Below are positions 11,201-19,924 of a stretch of 64,000 bases of DNA, piece by piece (within the stretch, counting starts at the first letter, position 1; each line of letters starts with the position of its first letter). The stretch lies in assembly GCF_029029505.1 (NCBI RefSeq), contig NZ_JAKJSD010000015.1, positions 1 to 64,000 on the forward strand, in the 5' to 3' direction. The stretch comes from Ancylomarina sp. DW003 (GTDB lineage: Bacteria > Bacteroidota > Bacteroidia > Bacteroidales > Marinifilaceae). The position numbers and the translations under genes are program-made. The notes beneath the pieces were generated by a model. It was not told where the DNA came from, did no database searches, and was given only the letters and a program-made list of their open reading frames with translations.

Positions 11201-12091
11201 AACACATCCGTAAAAACATTGGACACACCTCTTTTAATCGCAGCTTTGGAAGAAGAAAAAAACATGGCATTAAATACCGATAGTCTCAATATTGAAATAG
11301 ACTCTAGCCTATCTGTTCAGAATAACTTTTTTAAAAACCTTCGGGGTGAGTTTAATATTGATATTCCTAAGAATACTTGGGTTACAGGCTCAAATATGCA
11401 ACTTGAGTTATCGGGACTAATACGAATGATTAAAACAAAAGACGAGCCCGAATTTTTTGGCAACATTTCATTGGTAAGAGGCTATATTGAAATATCGGGA
11501 CGAAAATTTAAGATAAACAAAGGTGATATCAACCTACGAGGTGGAAATGAGATTAATCCCAATATAGATATTGCTATGGTTTATAAATTTAGAGATTCAA
11601 ATAAAAAAACAAAATCTCTGGAACTAAAGCTAAACGGAACAATAAAAAAACCATCCTACACCTTTCGTTTGGATAACGAATACATTGAAGAAAAGGATGC
11701 TATCTCTTATCTTGTTTTTGGTAAAAAAATGGACGAGTTAGGTACAAGTGAACAAGGCCAGATTACAAGTAGAAGCGATCAGGCAAAATCACTGGTATAC
11801 TCTCAGGTATCGAACCTTTTTCAAAAGTTGATTGCCCAAAGTCTCGGTTTAGATACCATAGAGGTTAGTGGTGAAGACAATTGGGAAACAGGTGCCGTAA
11901 CCTTTGGTAAATATATTACAAATGACTTGTATATGAGCTACTCTCAGCTTTTTTCTATTGATAGTGAAAATAAGCAGTTGGTACCTTACCGTTTAATCAT
12001 AGAGTATCATATCATTCGTTCTCTTTTGCTGCAAGCATCCAATGAAGGCAACAAATCCGGCTTCGATTTGCTTTGGAAAATTAAATTGTGA
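8225..12091 (+). CDS. TamB-like translocation and assembly module protein
   Basis: A 1288-residue AsmA/TamB-like protein. An N-terminal membrane anchor is clear (about residues 18-34, with FLILILLIIGSVLLY). The body is a long series of repetitive beta-strand segments, as expected for the lipid-conducting beta-groove of TamB. The last ~350 residues carry the TamB (DUF490) domain, with GNISLVRGYIEISGRKFKINKGDINLRGG and a YLVFGKKMDEL stretch in parts. It spans the periplasm from the inner membrane towards the partner barrel encoded just upstream. A second possible start is Met10 (8252), closer to the anchor. The likely role is phospholipid transport or outer-membrane protein assembly. Confidence 0.9.
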   Translation: MSENTESRFMKKRKKRHIFLILILLIIGSVLLYTQSNSFRNNLKTGIEYYGSQAIHGNINIASLDGNIFTGLELHKFEVRDSMNNLAVYLHYFKARWDLKKLIHKTLLLKEIKIDSLNLYVSQEKDGSLSIQKLIKEEEQQKKDEETSGKALPINIDLREFKIERSSTFLDFPDSTKIPKTIHFNSQLSAKIKADTSTLKLQEFNLKCKNPNFEVLALTTDLLFTPTHLKLNNMKLKTKQSNLSAKADIPFDNIIKGKAEISFSPLSLNEFQPFIDQKIQGSPEIELKIYNKNQEANFDIEVNEHLQNISVTGNINRLDTNARYKASLNSKQFNLGYWVDNENLQTNINGQLDIEGQNLDPEQSRFKLVSQFKGSQMDAYPLDSLNMAINKQRDSILVSMELSSLLGQMNLNANATQLFDRITYQLNSNLQGVDLGRIIQQGSLQTNINAQVNLEGAGKELREMTSQLKLRIKPSNINGLKIDKAEVSGHLSQGNYHVDMLLFKSNDLDIEAGGKGHIDNKHNWLYKLQVKSLNSLSSFIKLPAINGKGQLEGQISGKQDSLFLKSKLQLSDFYYDTLKIKKLSGEAQLSFINNLLNGNSDIEIHDIEAGKKFNLNLFKSKQSIKDNVFSGRYKVQSGDSIELNTHLRVSKKNDILIQLSQFSLRAFSQHWQNEKDTVQFIFTPKELKFTDVNFSSRDQYIRLNGIYSFKGQEDLKLELSNIQLGHIPELNRLIPYPIAGEINGSLALNGKASEPEILSHLSLKKGRIGEFNLDSLFFKFDYRNETLQHEGVLISNRDTLIDTEVYLPIHLSLTDSIYLVDAEKGNYLRLRTNDLDLSQFNEMLQDKGVSIAGKFNTQIEAQIENKDIDFDGKFRLNAGALKIPEQGVDYENIALSLSLNKDQLNLDSLYIASGKKGYLALKGNAKLPKNMNEVIHDIDFHIQAQNFTALKSYYAQLILDADSRLKGSLKKPIISGGLTLVRSKINIDPFVENTSVKTLDTPLLIAALEEEKNMALNTDSLNIEIDSSLSVQNNFFKNLRGEFNIDIPKNTWVTGSNMQLELSGLIRMIKTKDEPEFFGNISLVRGYIEISGRKFKINKGDINLRGGNEINPNIDIAMVYKFRDSNKKTKSLELKLNGTIKKPSYTFRLDNEYIEEKDAISYLVFGKKMDELGTSEQGQITSRSDQAKSLVYSQVSNLFQKLIAQSLGLDTIEVSGEDNWETGAVTFGKYITNDLYMSYSQLFSIDSENKQLVPYRLIIEYHIIRSLLLQASNEGNKSGFDLLWKIKL

Positions 12092-12663
12092 TCAGTCCCA
12101 ACCGTTTGTAAATAAACCTTACAATTATTAGCGATTATCACGAGTTAAATGTTATATACCATAACAATAACATCCTAAATAAATTGGCGCTTCGCCCAAC
12201 CGAGCTTGCGAGCTCATGAGCTTTACGAATAAACCAGACTTCATTTTTTAGCTTGATCCAAAAAACGAAGCAAAAAAAATCAAGGCTACTTTTTAAATAT
12301 CTTTCTTATTAGCTCATAAGTGTCTTCTCTATAGGGCATTCATGATTTCCGCTACGCTCCAATGTGCCTCATGCTTAAGTGCGGCCGGGTGATTTCCTCG
12401 ACAAGCTCGGATGTTGACTTCGTCGATTTCGCAAACTCAATTCCCGGTTTTACTAATCATCCATTGGGTTTATAAGATCTCTTAAATCAATGTTCAATGA
12501 TTACAGTTATAAAAAACAGTGTGATCTAACAAATAGTACTTCACCCACTACATTCGGCATAGAGCCATAAATCTCATGTCCAGAATCTGATATCTCACAA
12601 TTTATTATTCTAAAGTACCCTTAAAAACTTATAAAGAACTAGCAGGCTTACTCTCACCTTCTA
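12092..12663. other. Non-coding stretch rich in short hairpins
   Basis: About 570 bp with no credible gene. It contains small perfect hairpins: GGCG-ctt-CGCC (12186-12196), GAGCT-tgcg-AGCTC (12202-12215), and ends AGCTTGAT/ATCAAGGCT that can pair across 12250-12287. Around 12340-12460 the sequence is clearly richer in G+C than the surrounding intergenic DNA and contains phrases such as GACTTCGTCGA. It resembles a patchwork of extragenic palindromic repeats. The TamB terminator may be one of these hairpins, but none has a convincing T-run. Confidence 0.5.
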
Positions 12664-12824
12664 TACCTATTTAATTTCAAAATGAGCTTTAATTAAAATG
12701 GAATAGTTTTTAGCTAGATCAAGACAAAAAAGCAAGAGATAGCAGAGTTACCTCGCATCTTTTTTAACGAAGATATAGCTGAAAAGAACCATTTTATAAG
12801 ATTGGTTTTGATGTTAATTTGGTA
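12664..12824 (+). repeat. 161-bp MITE-like dispersed repeat, copy A
   Basis: This stretch is repeated in inverted orientation at 24601-24761. Aligned by eye, the two copies are the same length, need no gaps and differ at about 21 of 161 positions. Each begins TACC and ends GGTA, and the ends form imperfect terminal inverted repeats of ~50 bp, so it looks like a miniature inverted-repeat element with no coding capacity. Its right edge touches the stop codon of the thioredoxin-like gene (12825-12827). The base after GGTA is followed by TTA; the left flank is CTA. Confidence 0.85.
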
Positions 12825-13334
12825 TTATCTTAAGATCTCAAGTAAATCAGCTTCGAGGCTCACTTTAGGTGTTTCTATAATTCGCCCCAATTCTTCTTTC
12901 CCCCTATAAATGATAAGGGTTGGCACCCGTTTAACATCGATAGCTTTTACATCAATATCAGGTGCTTGTTTGTTGGTATCCATGGCAAAAATCTCTAAAC
13001 CCGACATAGGAAATTTCACCGCTTTTAGCAACTTAATCATTCTTGGTACTTGCATATGACTATCGTGGCACCAAGTTCCCAAAACAAGGGTCATTTTAAG
13101 CCCTGATAGATCCTTTTTCTTCAATTGCGAAAGAATATCCACATCAACTTTATAGTCTTTAAATTCCGGCTTAAACCAATCAGAACAAAGTGTGTCATTT
13201 AAGCCATCAAGAGTCACTTTTCCAAATAAAATAGAACGCCTAATACGATCATCAACTTTAGTTTGATTTATATCTTGAGATTTAGCACTCACAGATAGTA
13301 AAATTATAACAAGAGCTAAAATTAGAGTTTTCAT
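12825..13334 (-). CDS. Thioredoxin-like family secreted protein
   Basis: A 169-residue exported protein with a thioredoxin-like fold. The chosen ATG at 13334 gives a typical signal peptide (MKTLILALVIILLSVSAKSQ); the longer reading frame adds 34 unlikely residues and would run through a terminator hairpin. The active-site region reads GTWCHDSHMQVPR, a CxxS variant, followed by the cis-proline strand RVPTLIIYR. Only one cysteine remains in the motif, so a classical dithiol-disulfide exchange is unlikely; related Bacteroidota thioredoxin-like proteins often carry a WCxDS motif. Function unknown, periplasmic or outer-membrane side. The stop codon abuts the 161-bp repeat. Confidence 0.75.
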   Translation of the reverse strand: MKTLILALVIILLSVSAKSQDINQTKVDDRIRRSILFGKVTLDGLNDTLCSDWFKPEFKDYKVDVDILSQLKKKDLSGLKMTLVLGTWCHDSHMQVPRMIKLLKAVKFPMSGLEIFAMDTNKQAPDIDVKAIDVKRVPTLIIYRGKEELGRIIETPKVSLEADLLEILR

Positions 13335-13389
13335 TTTGAGAATTTTAATTATCAGTAATTGGTCGACTGCAAGATAATTAATTCCATAA

Positions 13390-13421
13390 AAAAAACCTGC
13401 CAGAAAACTAGCAGGTTTAAA
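13390..13421 (-). terminator. Rho-independent terminator of the lipoprotein gene
   Basis: On the minus strand a stem AACCTGCTAG/TGGCAGGTT-type hairpin is followed by a run of eight T, just downstream of the lipoprotein gene at 13437. A near-copy of this terminator lies at 14424-14453. Confidence 0.85.
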
Positions 13422-13436
13422 ATATTCACATTTCAA

Positions 13437-14267
13437 CTAAATACGATCAGCATTGATATATTTTAAATTCGTTGTGGTTCGGTGCGATACTTCTTGCCCA
13501 CCATTATATGTAATTTCATTCTTTACCATGATTACAGGATAATTATAAGTTCTGTAAGTGTAAGCATAAGTTGTTTTGCTTATTTCATGATTATCATCCG
13601 AAACTGTAGTTCTCAAAATGTTGTGTTCTGAAAATAAACAAGGCAACATGACTCTAAGGTAATCTACCGAATTTTTATCATCGTAATCATATAAAGATTT
13701 TTGAATTGTCGAATTATCTCCCTCGCTTAAAGTGTAATCCATACTAACAAAACTATTACCTGATCTTTTAAAATTCATCATATGCAACTGATTTCCAACA
13801 TTCCAGCTAACATCATTCACGCAACCATCACGCCCCATACTATAAACTCTGGTATTAGATATATCGTCATTATCAGTCACAGTTAGTTTATTCGTACCAT
13901 ATTGAATGGTATAATCTGATGGAAGCAAATCATTCAATATGACATTTTCATGATATTTACTATCTGAAAGCAAGACAGAACGTTTACATTGAATTAAACG
14001 GTTCTGTTCATCATACTTCATCTTAAGATCGTATTTTTTAAATCCAAATTTGTATAGATCAATCTGTTTTAAACGAATCTTATCATTAACTCTTTCGTAC
14101 GAATAAACATTCTTATAATCTCCTTGTTCTGCCTCCGAGACATAAATTGGATAATTAACTTCTTCCTCTTCAATAATTACTGACTCTTCATCCTTGCTAC
14201 AAGCTATAAAAGACATAGAAACAGTAATAAAGAATACCCACAAGCTGTATTTAAACTTAAAACTCAT
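13437..14267 (-). CDS. Lipoprotein of unknown function
   Basis: A 276-residue predicted lipoprotein. The N-terminus has a hydrophobic segment ending at the lipobox FIAC (Cys23), followed by an acidic SKDEE stretch as seen in surface-exposed Bacteroidota lipoproteins. The body is rich in Tyr, Asn and Asp and has short repeating patterns such as YDEQNRL and YDYDDKN, somewhat like the YD-repeat-like lipoproteins of gut and marine Bacteroidota. I do not recognise a specific family. It is flanked on both sides by near-identical terminators and is likely a single-gene transcript. Confidence 0.7.
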   Translation of the reverse strand: MSFKFKYSLWVFFITVSMSFIACSKDEESVIIEEEEVNYPIYVSEAEQGDYKNVYSYERVNDKIRLKQIDLYKFGFKKYDLKMKYDEQNRLIQCKRSVLLSDSKYHENVILNDLLPSDYTIQYGTNKLTVTDNDDISNTRVYSMGRDGCVNDVSWNVGNQLHMMNFKRSGNSFVSMDYTLSEGDNSTIQKSLYDYDDKNSVDYLRVMLPCLFSEHNILRTTVSDDNHEISKTTYAYTYRTYNYPVIMVKNEITYNGGQEVSHRTTTNLKYINADRI

Positions 14268-14423
14268 AATCTTTTTTTTATTTTTTACTTAAAAAACAAA
14301 GTTAAAGTATTCCTATTTAAATATCCACTAGTGTAAGAATTTTAACATTTTATCACTCATAAAGACATTTTAATGTAAACAGAGTGTTTGTAATTAATCT
14401 ATGGATTCAAGAGTTTATGTATA

Positions 14424-14453
14424 AAAAAAACCTGCCAGTAAACTGACAGGTTT
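14424..14453 (-). terminator. Rho-independent terminator of the mutA-mutB operon
   Basis: Minus-strand hairpin AACCTGTCAG-ttta-CTGGCAGGTT followed by a T-run, about 70 bp downstream of mutB. It is almost the same sequence as the terminator at 13390-13421. Confidence 0.85.
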
Positions 14454-14481
14454 CTAATATTTATATACATTTCTGAAATTA

Positions 14482-14501
14482 CCCTTCGACTCCGCTCAGG
14501 G
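14482..14501. repeat. Short extragenic palindrome
   Basis: CCCTTCGACTCCGCTCAGGG lies between mutB and its terminator. CCCT/AGGG ends can form a small hairpin. Such GC-rich palindromes stand out from the AT-rich surroundings and resemble dispersed extragenic repeats common in Bacteroidota. Confidence 0.5.
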
Positions 14502-14522
14502 CTCAATCATCATATATCTTAT

Positions 14523-16679
14523 TTATTCCTGATTGTTTTCAATCAAAAGATCCAACATCTGGATAGCACATTTTGATACTTTGGTACCAGGACCAAATAC
14601 ACCAACAACACCAGCTTCGTATAAGAAATCGTAATCCTGAGCTGGAATAACACCACCTGCAGTAACCATGATATCTTCACGACCCAATTTCTTCAATTCC
14701 TCGATAATAGCAGGAACCAAAGTCTTGTGACCAGCAGCCAATGAAGAAACACCAACGATGTGTACATCATTCTCTACAGCTTGCTTAGCAGACTCTTCCG
14801 GAGTTTGGAACAGTGGTCCCATATCAACGTCAAATCCTATATCAGCAAAACCAGTAGCAACAACTTTACCACCACGGTCGTGACCGTCCTGACCCATTTT
14901 TGCAACCATGATACGAGGACGACGTCCTGACAATTCTGCAAATTTATCAGCTAACTCTTTCGCTTTAGCGAAGTCAGCATCTTGTTTTGATTCTGATGAA
15001 TACACGCCTGATACAGTTCTAATTACAGCTTTATATCTTCCACATACTTCTTCACATGCATCTGAAATCTCACCTAACGAAGCACGTAATTGTGCAGCCT
15101 TAACAGCAAGATCCAATAGGTTACCTTCGCCACCATTTGCACATGCAGTAATCGCTTTAAGAGCAGCTTTAACAGCAGCCTCATCACGGTTAGCACGAAG
15201 CTTATTCAATCTTTCGATTTGAGCAGTACGTACAGCAGTATTATCTACTTCAAGAATATCCAATGGATCTTCTTTCTCCAGACGGTACTTGTTAGTTCCT
15301 ACAATAGTTTGAGTATTAGCGTCAATCTTAGCTTGAGTACGAGCAGCCGCTTCTTCGATACGAAGTTTTGGAATACCAGACTCAATTGCTTTAGACATAC
15401 CACCTAATTTCTCAACCTCTTCGATATGAGCCCAAGCTTTGTCTACCAACTCCTGAGTCAATGACTCAACGTAGTATGAACCAGCCCAAGGATCTACAGC
15501 CTTACAGATTGTAGTCTCATCTTGAATATAAATTTGAGTATTACGAGCAATACGTGCAGAGAAGTCAGTTGGCAATGCAATCGCCTCATCCAATGCATTT
15601 GTATGCAACGACTGAGTGTGACCCAATGCAGCAGCCATAGCCTCGATACAAGTACGTCCAACGTTGTTGAAAGGATCCTGCTCAGTTAATGACCAACCTG
15701 AAGTCTGTGAGTGAGTACGCAATGCCATTGACTTAGGGTTCTTAGGATTGAATTGTTTTACAATCTTAGACCAAAGTAAACGACCAGCACGCATCTTAGC
15801 AATCTCCATAAAGTGATTCATTCCAATCGCCCAGAAGAAAGACAAACGAGGAGCAAAAGCATCAACGTCCATACCTGCAGCAACACCTTTCTTCAAGTAC
15901 TCAAGACCATCAGCAAGAGTGTAAGCTAACTCGATATCTGCGGTTGCACCTGCTTCTTGCATGTGGTAACCTGAGATAGAAATAGAGTTAAACTTAGGCA
16001 TCTTCTGAGAAGTAAATTCGAAGATGTCAGCAATAATTTTCATTGAAAACTCTGGTGGGTAAATGTAAGTATTACGCACCATGAATTCCTTAAGGATATC
16101 ATTTTGGATGGTTCCTGAAAGTTCTTCCAACTTAGCTCCTTGCTCCAAACCTGCAACAATATAGAAAGCCAATACTGGAAGTACAGCACCATTCATAGTC
16201 ATAGAAACAGACATCTTATTCAATGGAATTTGATCGAAAAGGATCTCCATATCAAGAATAGAGTCAATAGCAACACCTGCTTTACCAACATCACCAACTA
16301 CACGAGCGTGATCTGAATCATAACCACGGTGTGTAGCCAAGTCAAATGCTACAGAAAGACCTTTCTGACCAGCAGCAAGGTTACGACGGTAGAATGCATT
16401 TGATTCTTCAGCAGTAGAGAAACCTGCGTACTGACGAACTGTCCAAGGACGCAAAGGATACATAGCTGAATAAGGTCCACGTAGGAATGGTGGTAAACCT
16501 GAAACATAGTTCAAGTGCTCCATACCTTCTAAATCTTCCTTGTTAAAAGCTGTTTTAACCGGAATTTGCTCTGGTGTCATCCAAGATTTTTCAATGCCGT
16601 TTTCCTTTTCCCATTCCTGAGAAGTAGCAGCAGCTCTTTGAGATGACTTGATATTTATATCTTTAAAATTTGGTTTCAT
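14523..16679 (-). CDS. mutB: Methylmalonyl-CoA mutase large subunit
   Basis: A 718-residue catalytic subunit that interconverts succinyl-CoA and (R)-methylmalonyl-CoA using adenosylcobalamin. The N-terminal TIM-barrel mutase domain is followed by a B12-binding domain with the DxHxxG motif (Asp598, His600, Gly603 in GQDGHDRGG), whose histidine ligates cobalt. Length matches the family. I chose the ATG at 16679; the longer frame starts at an ATG inside a palindromic repeat (16702-16721). It lies downstream of mutA on the same strand with ~60 bp between. In Bacteroidota this enzyme works in the succinate-propionate pathway, in either direction. Confidence 0.96.
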   Translation of the reverse strand: MKPNFKDINIKSSQRAAATSQEWEKENGIEKSWMTPEQIPVKTAFNKEDLEGMEHLNYVSGLPPFLRGPYSAMYPLRPWTVRQYAGFSTAEESNAFYRRNLAAGQKGLSVAFDLATHRGYDSDHARVVGDVGKAGVAIDSILDMEILFDQIPLNKMSVSMTMNGAVLPVLAFYIVAGLEQGAKLEELSGTIQNDILKEFMVRNTYIYPPEFSMKIIADIFEFTSQKMPKFNSISISGYHMQEAGATADIELAYTLADGLEYLKKGVAAGMDVDAFAPRLSFFWAIGMNHFMEIAKMRAGRLLWSKIVKQFNPKNPKSMALRTHSQTSGWSLTEQDPFNNVGRTCIEAMAAALGHTQSLHTNALDEAIALPTDFSARIARNTQIYIQDETTICKAVDPWAGSYYVESLTQELVDKAWAHIEEVEKLGGMSKAIESGIPKLRIEEAAARTQAKIDANTQTIVGTNKYRLEKEDPLDILEVDNTAVRTAQIERLNKLRANRDEAAVKAALKAITACANGGEGNLLDLAVKAAQLRASLGEISDACEEVCGRYKAVIRTVSGVYSSESKQDADFAKAKELADKFAELSGRRPRIMVAKMGQDGHDRGGKVVATGFADIGFDVDMGPLFQTPEESAKQAVENDVHIVGVSSLAAGHKTLVPAIIEELKKLGREDIMVTAGGVIPAQDYDFLYEAGVVGVFGPGTKVSKCAIQMLDLLIENNQE

Positions 16680-16697
16680 TTTTTCTGTTTTTATCCT

Positions 16698-16725
16698 GTA
16701 GAGACGTAGCATGCTACGTCTTTAC
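16698..16725. repeat. Perfect palindrome between mutA and mutB
   Basis: The core AGACGTAGCATGCTACGTCT (16702-16721) is a perfect 20-bp palindrome, extended outwards by GTA/TAC with one imperfect pair. It fills the short gap between the two mutase genes and would form a strong hairpin in their mRNA. Sequences of the GACGTAGCATGCTACGTC type are known as dispersed repeats in other bacteria. Confidence 0.75.
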
Positions 16726-16741
16726 CGTGCAACATCTCTAA

Positions 16742-18604
16742 TTAAATTCCAAGATTAGCTTGGTAAGCTTTTAAAGTTTCAAGAACGTTAGATTTCACGT
16801 TAACGAAGTTCTCGATACCTTTAGCTTTTAACTCGTCAGCACATGCAGGAGCACCTGCTACAACAAGAGTTGCGCTTCCTTTAAGTGCTTCGAAAAGCTC
16901 AGGAGCGATAGTTGCGTACTCATCATCTGATGAACAAATAACAACAATCTTAGCGTTCTTCTCTGTTACGAATTTCACACCTTCTTCAACCGAAGTAAAA
17001 CCATTGTGGTCTTCAACATCGAATCCAGCACAAGCGAAGAAGTTACATGCAAACTGTGCACGAGCCTTACGCATATTCAAGTTTCCGATAGGGAACATCA
17101 TCACCTTAGGACGACCATTTTCCTTAGCGTAAATATCAGTTTTGTTACGAAGAGTTTCGAAAGCCTGAGCACCACGGTATGGCTTCAATGTTTCGCAAAC
17201 TGCGTTGTCAGCAGTTTTATCTTCTGGAGAAAGAGTTGCTTCTGGAATGGTTTCAAGAACCTCACCGAAGTTAGGGAATTGATTTGTTCCTAAGAAGTTT
17301 TCTTTACGAGTCGCAATAGCTAAATCTCTCTTCTGAGCAGTAGCCTTAATTGTTTCCTGAATGAATCCAGCTTTGAAAGCAGCAAGGTATCCACCTTTGT
17401 CTTCAACAGCTAAGAATAATTTCCAAGCCTCATCAGCGATTGATTCAGTTAATGACTCAATATAGTATGAACCAGCAGCAGGGTCAGCAATCTTACCCAA
17501 GTGCGATTCTTCTTTTAATAATAATTGTTGGTTACGAGCAATTCTTTCGGAGAATACTGAAGATTCAGCATAAACAGAATCGAAAGGTTTCACTGTGAAT
17601 GAATCCAAACCACCTAAAACAGCAGACATAGATTCAGTTTGAGTACGCAACATGTTCACATAAGGATCATAAACAGACTTGTTCCACTCTGAAGTTTCAC
17701 CATGTACAAACATTTTACAAACAGTTTCGTTTGAAGCACCAAATGCTTTAACGATGTTTGCCCATAGCATACGACCAGCTCTTAACTTAGCAATCTCCAT
17801 GAAATACTTAGAGCTTGTTGCAAAGTTGAAACGCATTTTAGGAGCAACTTCGTCCACTGAAAGACCAGCTTCGATCATTTTTCCTAAATACTCAGCACCC
17901 GATGCTAAAGAGAAACCTAATTCTTCAACAATTGAAGATCCGGAGTTGTTGAATACACTACCTGTAACTGCAATAACTTTGTAGTTAGGAAGAGCCTTAG
18001 CAGCTTCAACAGCTTCTTTCACATATGCGAAAGCGCTCTCTTCAGTTCCACAATAGTTACCTACTGTACTGAACCCTTTAATAACATCGATAGCAACACC
18101 ACCTTGAACCTTGTCTAAAGCAATACCTTTTTCAGTAGCTAATGCTTGTAGGTTTTGAAGAAGCTCAACAGAAGAATGTGTCTTTTCGAAGTTAATCTCA
18201 ACACAATCCATATAGATACCTTCTAATAAAGTAGCTAATTCTTCTTTGCTGATAGATTTCCAGTTAAGAACGAATCCTACTGAATCGATACCTTTGTTTA
18301 AGATGTCCAACGCTTTTTCGTTAGCTGCTTTTACATCTTCAACAATAATATCCTGGCGAACTAACCAATCATTGTTATCCTTCTTGTTTCCACGAACATA
18401 TGGAAAATCTCCAGGATAAGTATTCATGAAGGCTTTGTCATCCATGTTCTCCAGTCTGTAGAAAGGCTGTACATTGAATCCTTCATTCGTTCTCCAAACT
18501 AACTTTCTATCGTAGTCAGCCCCTTTAAGATCTTTAGTGATTTTGTCAATCCACTCTTGAGTTGATTGAGGAGCAAAGTCACTAAAAAGTTTATTATCTG
18601 CCAT
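16742..18604 (-). CDS. mutA: Methylmalonyl-CoA mutase small subunit
   Basis: A 620-residue homologue of the catalytic subunit. It aligns along the mutase barrel (for example AEYLGKMIEAGLSVDEVAPKMRF, LRAGRMLWANIVKAF) and has a C-terminal cobalamin-like fold, but the DxHxxG cobalt-ligand motif is absent; the equivalent place reads MMFPIGNLNMRKAR. That is the normal state for MutA, which supports the heterodimer but does not bind B12. It is the first gene of the mutA-mutB operon. Three ACAGTTA-type direct repeats sit immediately upstream of the ATG (18605-18628). Confidence 0.94.
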   Translation of the reverse strand: MADNKLFSDFAPQSTQEWIDKITKDLKGADYDRKLVWRTNEGFNVQPFYRLENMDDKAFMNTYPGDFPYVRGNKKDNNDWLVRQDIIVEDVKAANEKALDILNKGIDSVGFVLNWKSISKEELATLLEGIYMDCVEINFEKTHSSVELLQNLQALATEKGIALDKVQGGVAIDVIKGFSTVGNYCGTEESAFAYVKEAVEAAKALPNYKVIAVTGSVFNNSGSSIVEELGFSLASGAEYLGKMIEAGLSVDEVAPKMRFNFATSSKYFMEIAKLRAGRMLWANIVKAFGASNETVCKMFVHGETSEWNKSVYDPYVNMLRTQTESMSAVLGGLDSFTVKPFDSVYAESSVFSERIARNQQLLLKEESHLGKIADPAAGSYYIESLTESIADEAWKLFLAVEDKGGYLAAFKAGFIQETIKATAQKRDLAIATRKENFLGTNQFPNFGEVLETIPEATLSPEDKTADNAVCETLKPYRGAQAFETLRNKTDIYAKENGRPKVMMFPIGNLNMRKARAQFACNFFACAGFDVEDHNGFTSVEEGVKFVTEKNAKIVVICSSDDEYATIAPELFEALKGSATLVVAGAPACADELKAKGIENFVNVKSNVLETLKAYQANLGI

Positions 18605-18828
18605 AACTGTAACTGTTAATGTAACTGTTTTAAAATTAGAGCCTAAAAATAAGGCCTTTTTATCACTTAGGGAATTAAAATTTTAATGTTTTGCATCATG
18701 TTTAAGGATACGTTAATTTGAGGATAAATTGATGTGTTAATTAGATCAGAATTTGCACACTATCCCTATTATAATGTTTAAATCTAAATCATCGAACCAT
18801 CACATTCTCTAATCTTAACATCATCAAA

Positions 18829-19872
18829 TTACCACATTACAACAATTGGTGCATGATCTGAGGCCTCCATCCAATCTTGAATGGTTTGTCCAGAACCAGA
18901 AACAAAAGCCTTATTTGTAAAAATGTAGTCTGTTTTACGGTTCCAAAAGCCATTTTTATCAGTTGTGTGAGTGAAATGTTTCAAATTATTATTCGAATAT
19001 TCTCCCAAGCAAATTGCAGATTGATAACTTTCGTAATAAGGCAACATCCAATCCGTTTCTGTACTGTAATCATCTGCATCAAAATCTCCATCCTCACAAA
19101 CAGAATCGCCAAAATTCTGAGTCTGTTTGGTATTTGGAGGCAAAGCATTAAAATCTCCTGCCAAAATAAATGGCAATCCTTGAGAGTTTAAAGAATCAGC
19201 ATAGTGCTTAATAATTTCGAGTTGCTGTTTCTTTGTGTTGTCCTTAGCATAAGCTGAAGCATGTGTATTGACTAAATTCAGTTCCCCATTTGAACTTTTC
19301 AATTTAGCATGTAAGAGGTTTCGTTTCAAATAAAAGTAGCGAACAATCGCATTTTGCTCTGCAATTAATGGAAGTCCAATTCGTTTTGCATCATTAAGTT
19401 GCCATTTACTTAAAATTGCATTACCAGAATTCATTCTCCCTATACCATCGCTGGGAATATATTTCGCCTTCCATTGAGAAGCATACACCCCAAAATTAAG
19501 TTCTGTTTTATCCAATAAAAACTGAACCTGATTCATTAAAGCCGAACGCTTGGCATTGATATCCACTTCCTGCAAAAAAAGGATATCCGGATTCACTTCA
19601 CGAATCTTCTCTACCAATAAATTCATATTTTGTTCCACCTCTTCCTTTTTCATAATTACCCTATCCCCATGGCAATCAAAAAAGAAATCAATTCGTCCCC
19701 CACCAAACTTCACATTCCAGGTCATCACTTTGAGTGTATCTGGAAATGAAACGGTTTCAGGTTCTGCAGCTTCAAAATAACTCACCTCATCCCCTATCTT
19801 CGTCCCGAAAGGATCACATGCAGCTGACAAAAAAGACAGAATGACTAAATGTATTTTTGCTAAAGTCCTCAT
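18829..19872 (-). CDS. Endonuclease/exonuclease/phosphatase family lipoprotein
   Basis: A 347-residue protein of the DNase I-like metallophosphoesterase superfamily. The chosen ATG (19872) gives a lipoprotein signal MRTLAKIHLVILSFLSAAC with Cys19 as acyl site; a longer frame would overlap fumC. Family motifs are in order: MTWNVKFGGG, FLQEVD (catalytic Glu), NTHASAY, PFILAGDFNALPPN, TDYIFT and the final SDHAPIV (catalytic Asp-His). It should be a membrane-anchored phosphodiesterase outside the cytoplasm. Substrate could be nucleic acid, a nucleotide or a phosphosugar; the sequence alone does not decide. Its start lies within ~55 bp of the fumC stop codon, so read-through from fumC is possible. 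Confidence 0.88.
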   Translation of the reverse strand: MRTLAKIHLVILSFLSAACDPFGTKIGDEVSYFEAAEPETVSFPDTLKVMTWNVKFGGGRIDFFFDCHGDRVIMKKEEVEQNMNLLVEKIREVNPDILFLQEVDINAKRSALMNQVQFLLDKTELNFGVYASQWKAKYIPSDGIGRMNSGNAILSKWQLNDAKRIGLPLIAEQNAIVRYFYLKRNLLHAKLKSSNGELNLVNTHASAYAKDNTKKQQLEIIKHYADSLNSQGLPFILAGDFNALPPNTKQTQNFGDSVCEDGDFDADDYSTETDWMLPYYESYQSAICLGEYSNNNLKHFTHTTDKNGFWNRKTDYIFTNKAFVSGSGQTIQDWMEASDHAPIVVMW

Positions 19873-19924
19873 ATTAATACTCTTCGTTAACATCAACATG
19901 AATTTTAAAGTTTTTGTCTGATGA

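Noticed and set aside
13025-13120. Loss of the second active-site cysteine in the thioredoxin-like protein as evidence of decay
   Set aside because: I recall WCxDS as common in this Bacteroidota thioredoxin-like group, and the gene is otherwise intact.
14482-14501. CCCTTCGACTCCGCTCAGGG as a transcription terminator of mutB
   Set aside because: Only a four-base outer stem and no T-run; a much better terminator follows at 14424-14453.
16680-16712. Upstream ATG extending mutB by 11 residues
   Set aside because: That ATG lies inside the palindrome and the added residues are not part of the MutB family; the ATG at 16679 fits.
18605-18628. Three ACAGTTA-like repeats directly before the mutA start as a regulatory site
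   Set aside because: Short, irregular spacing and overlapping the translation initiation region; no supporting partner or symmetry.
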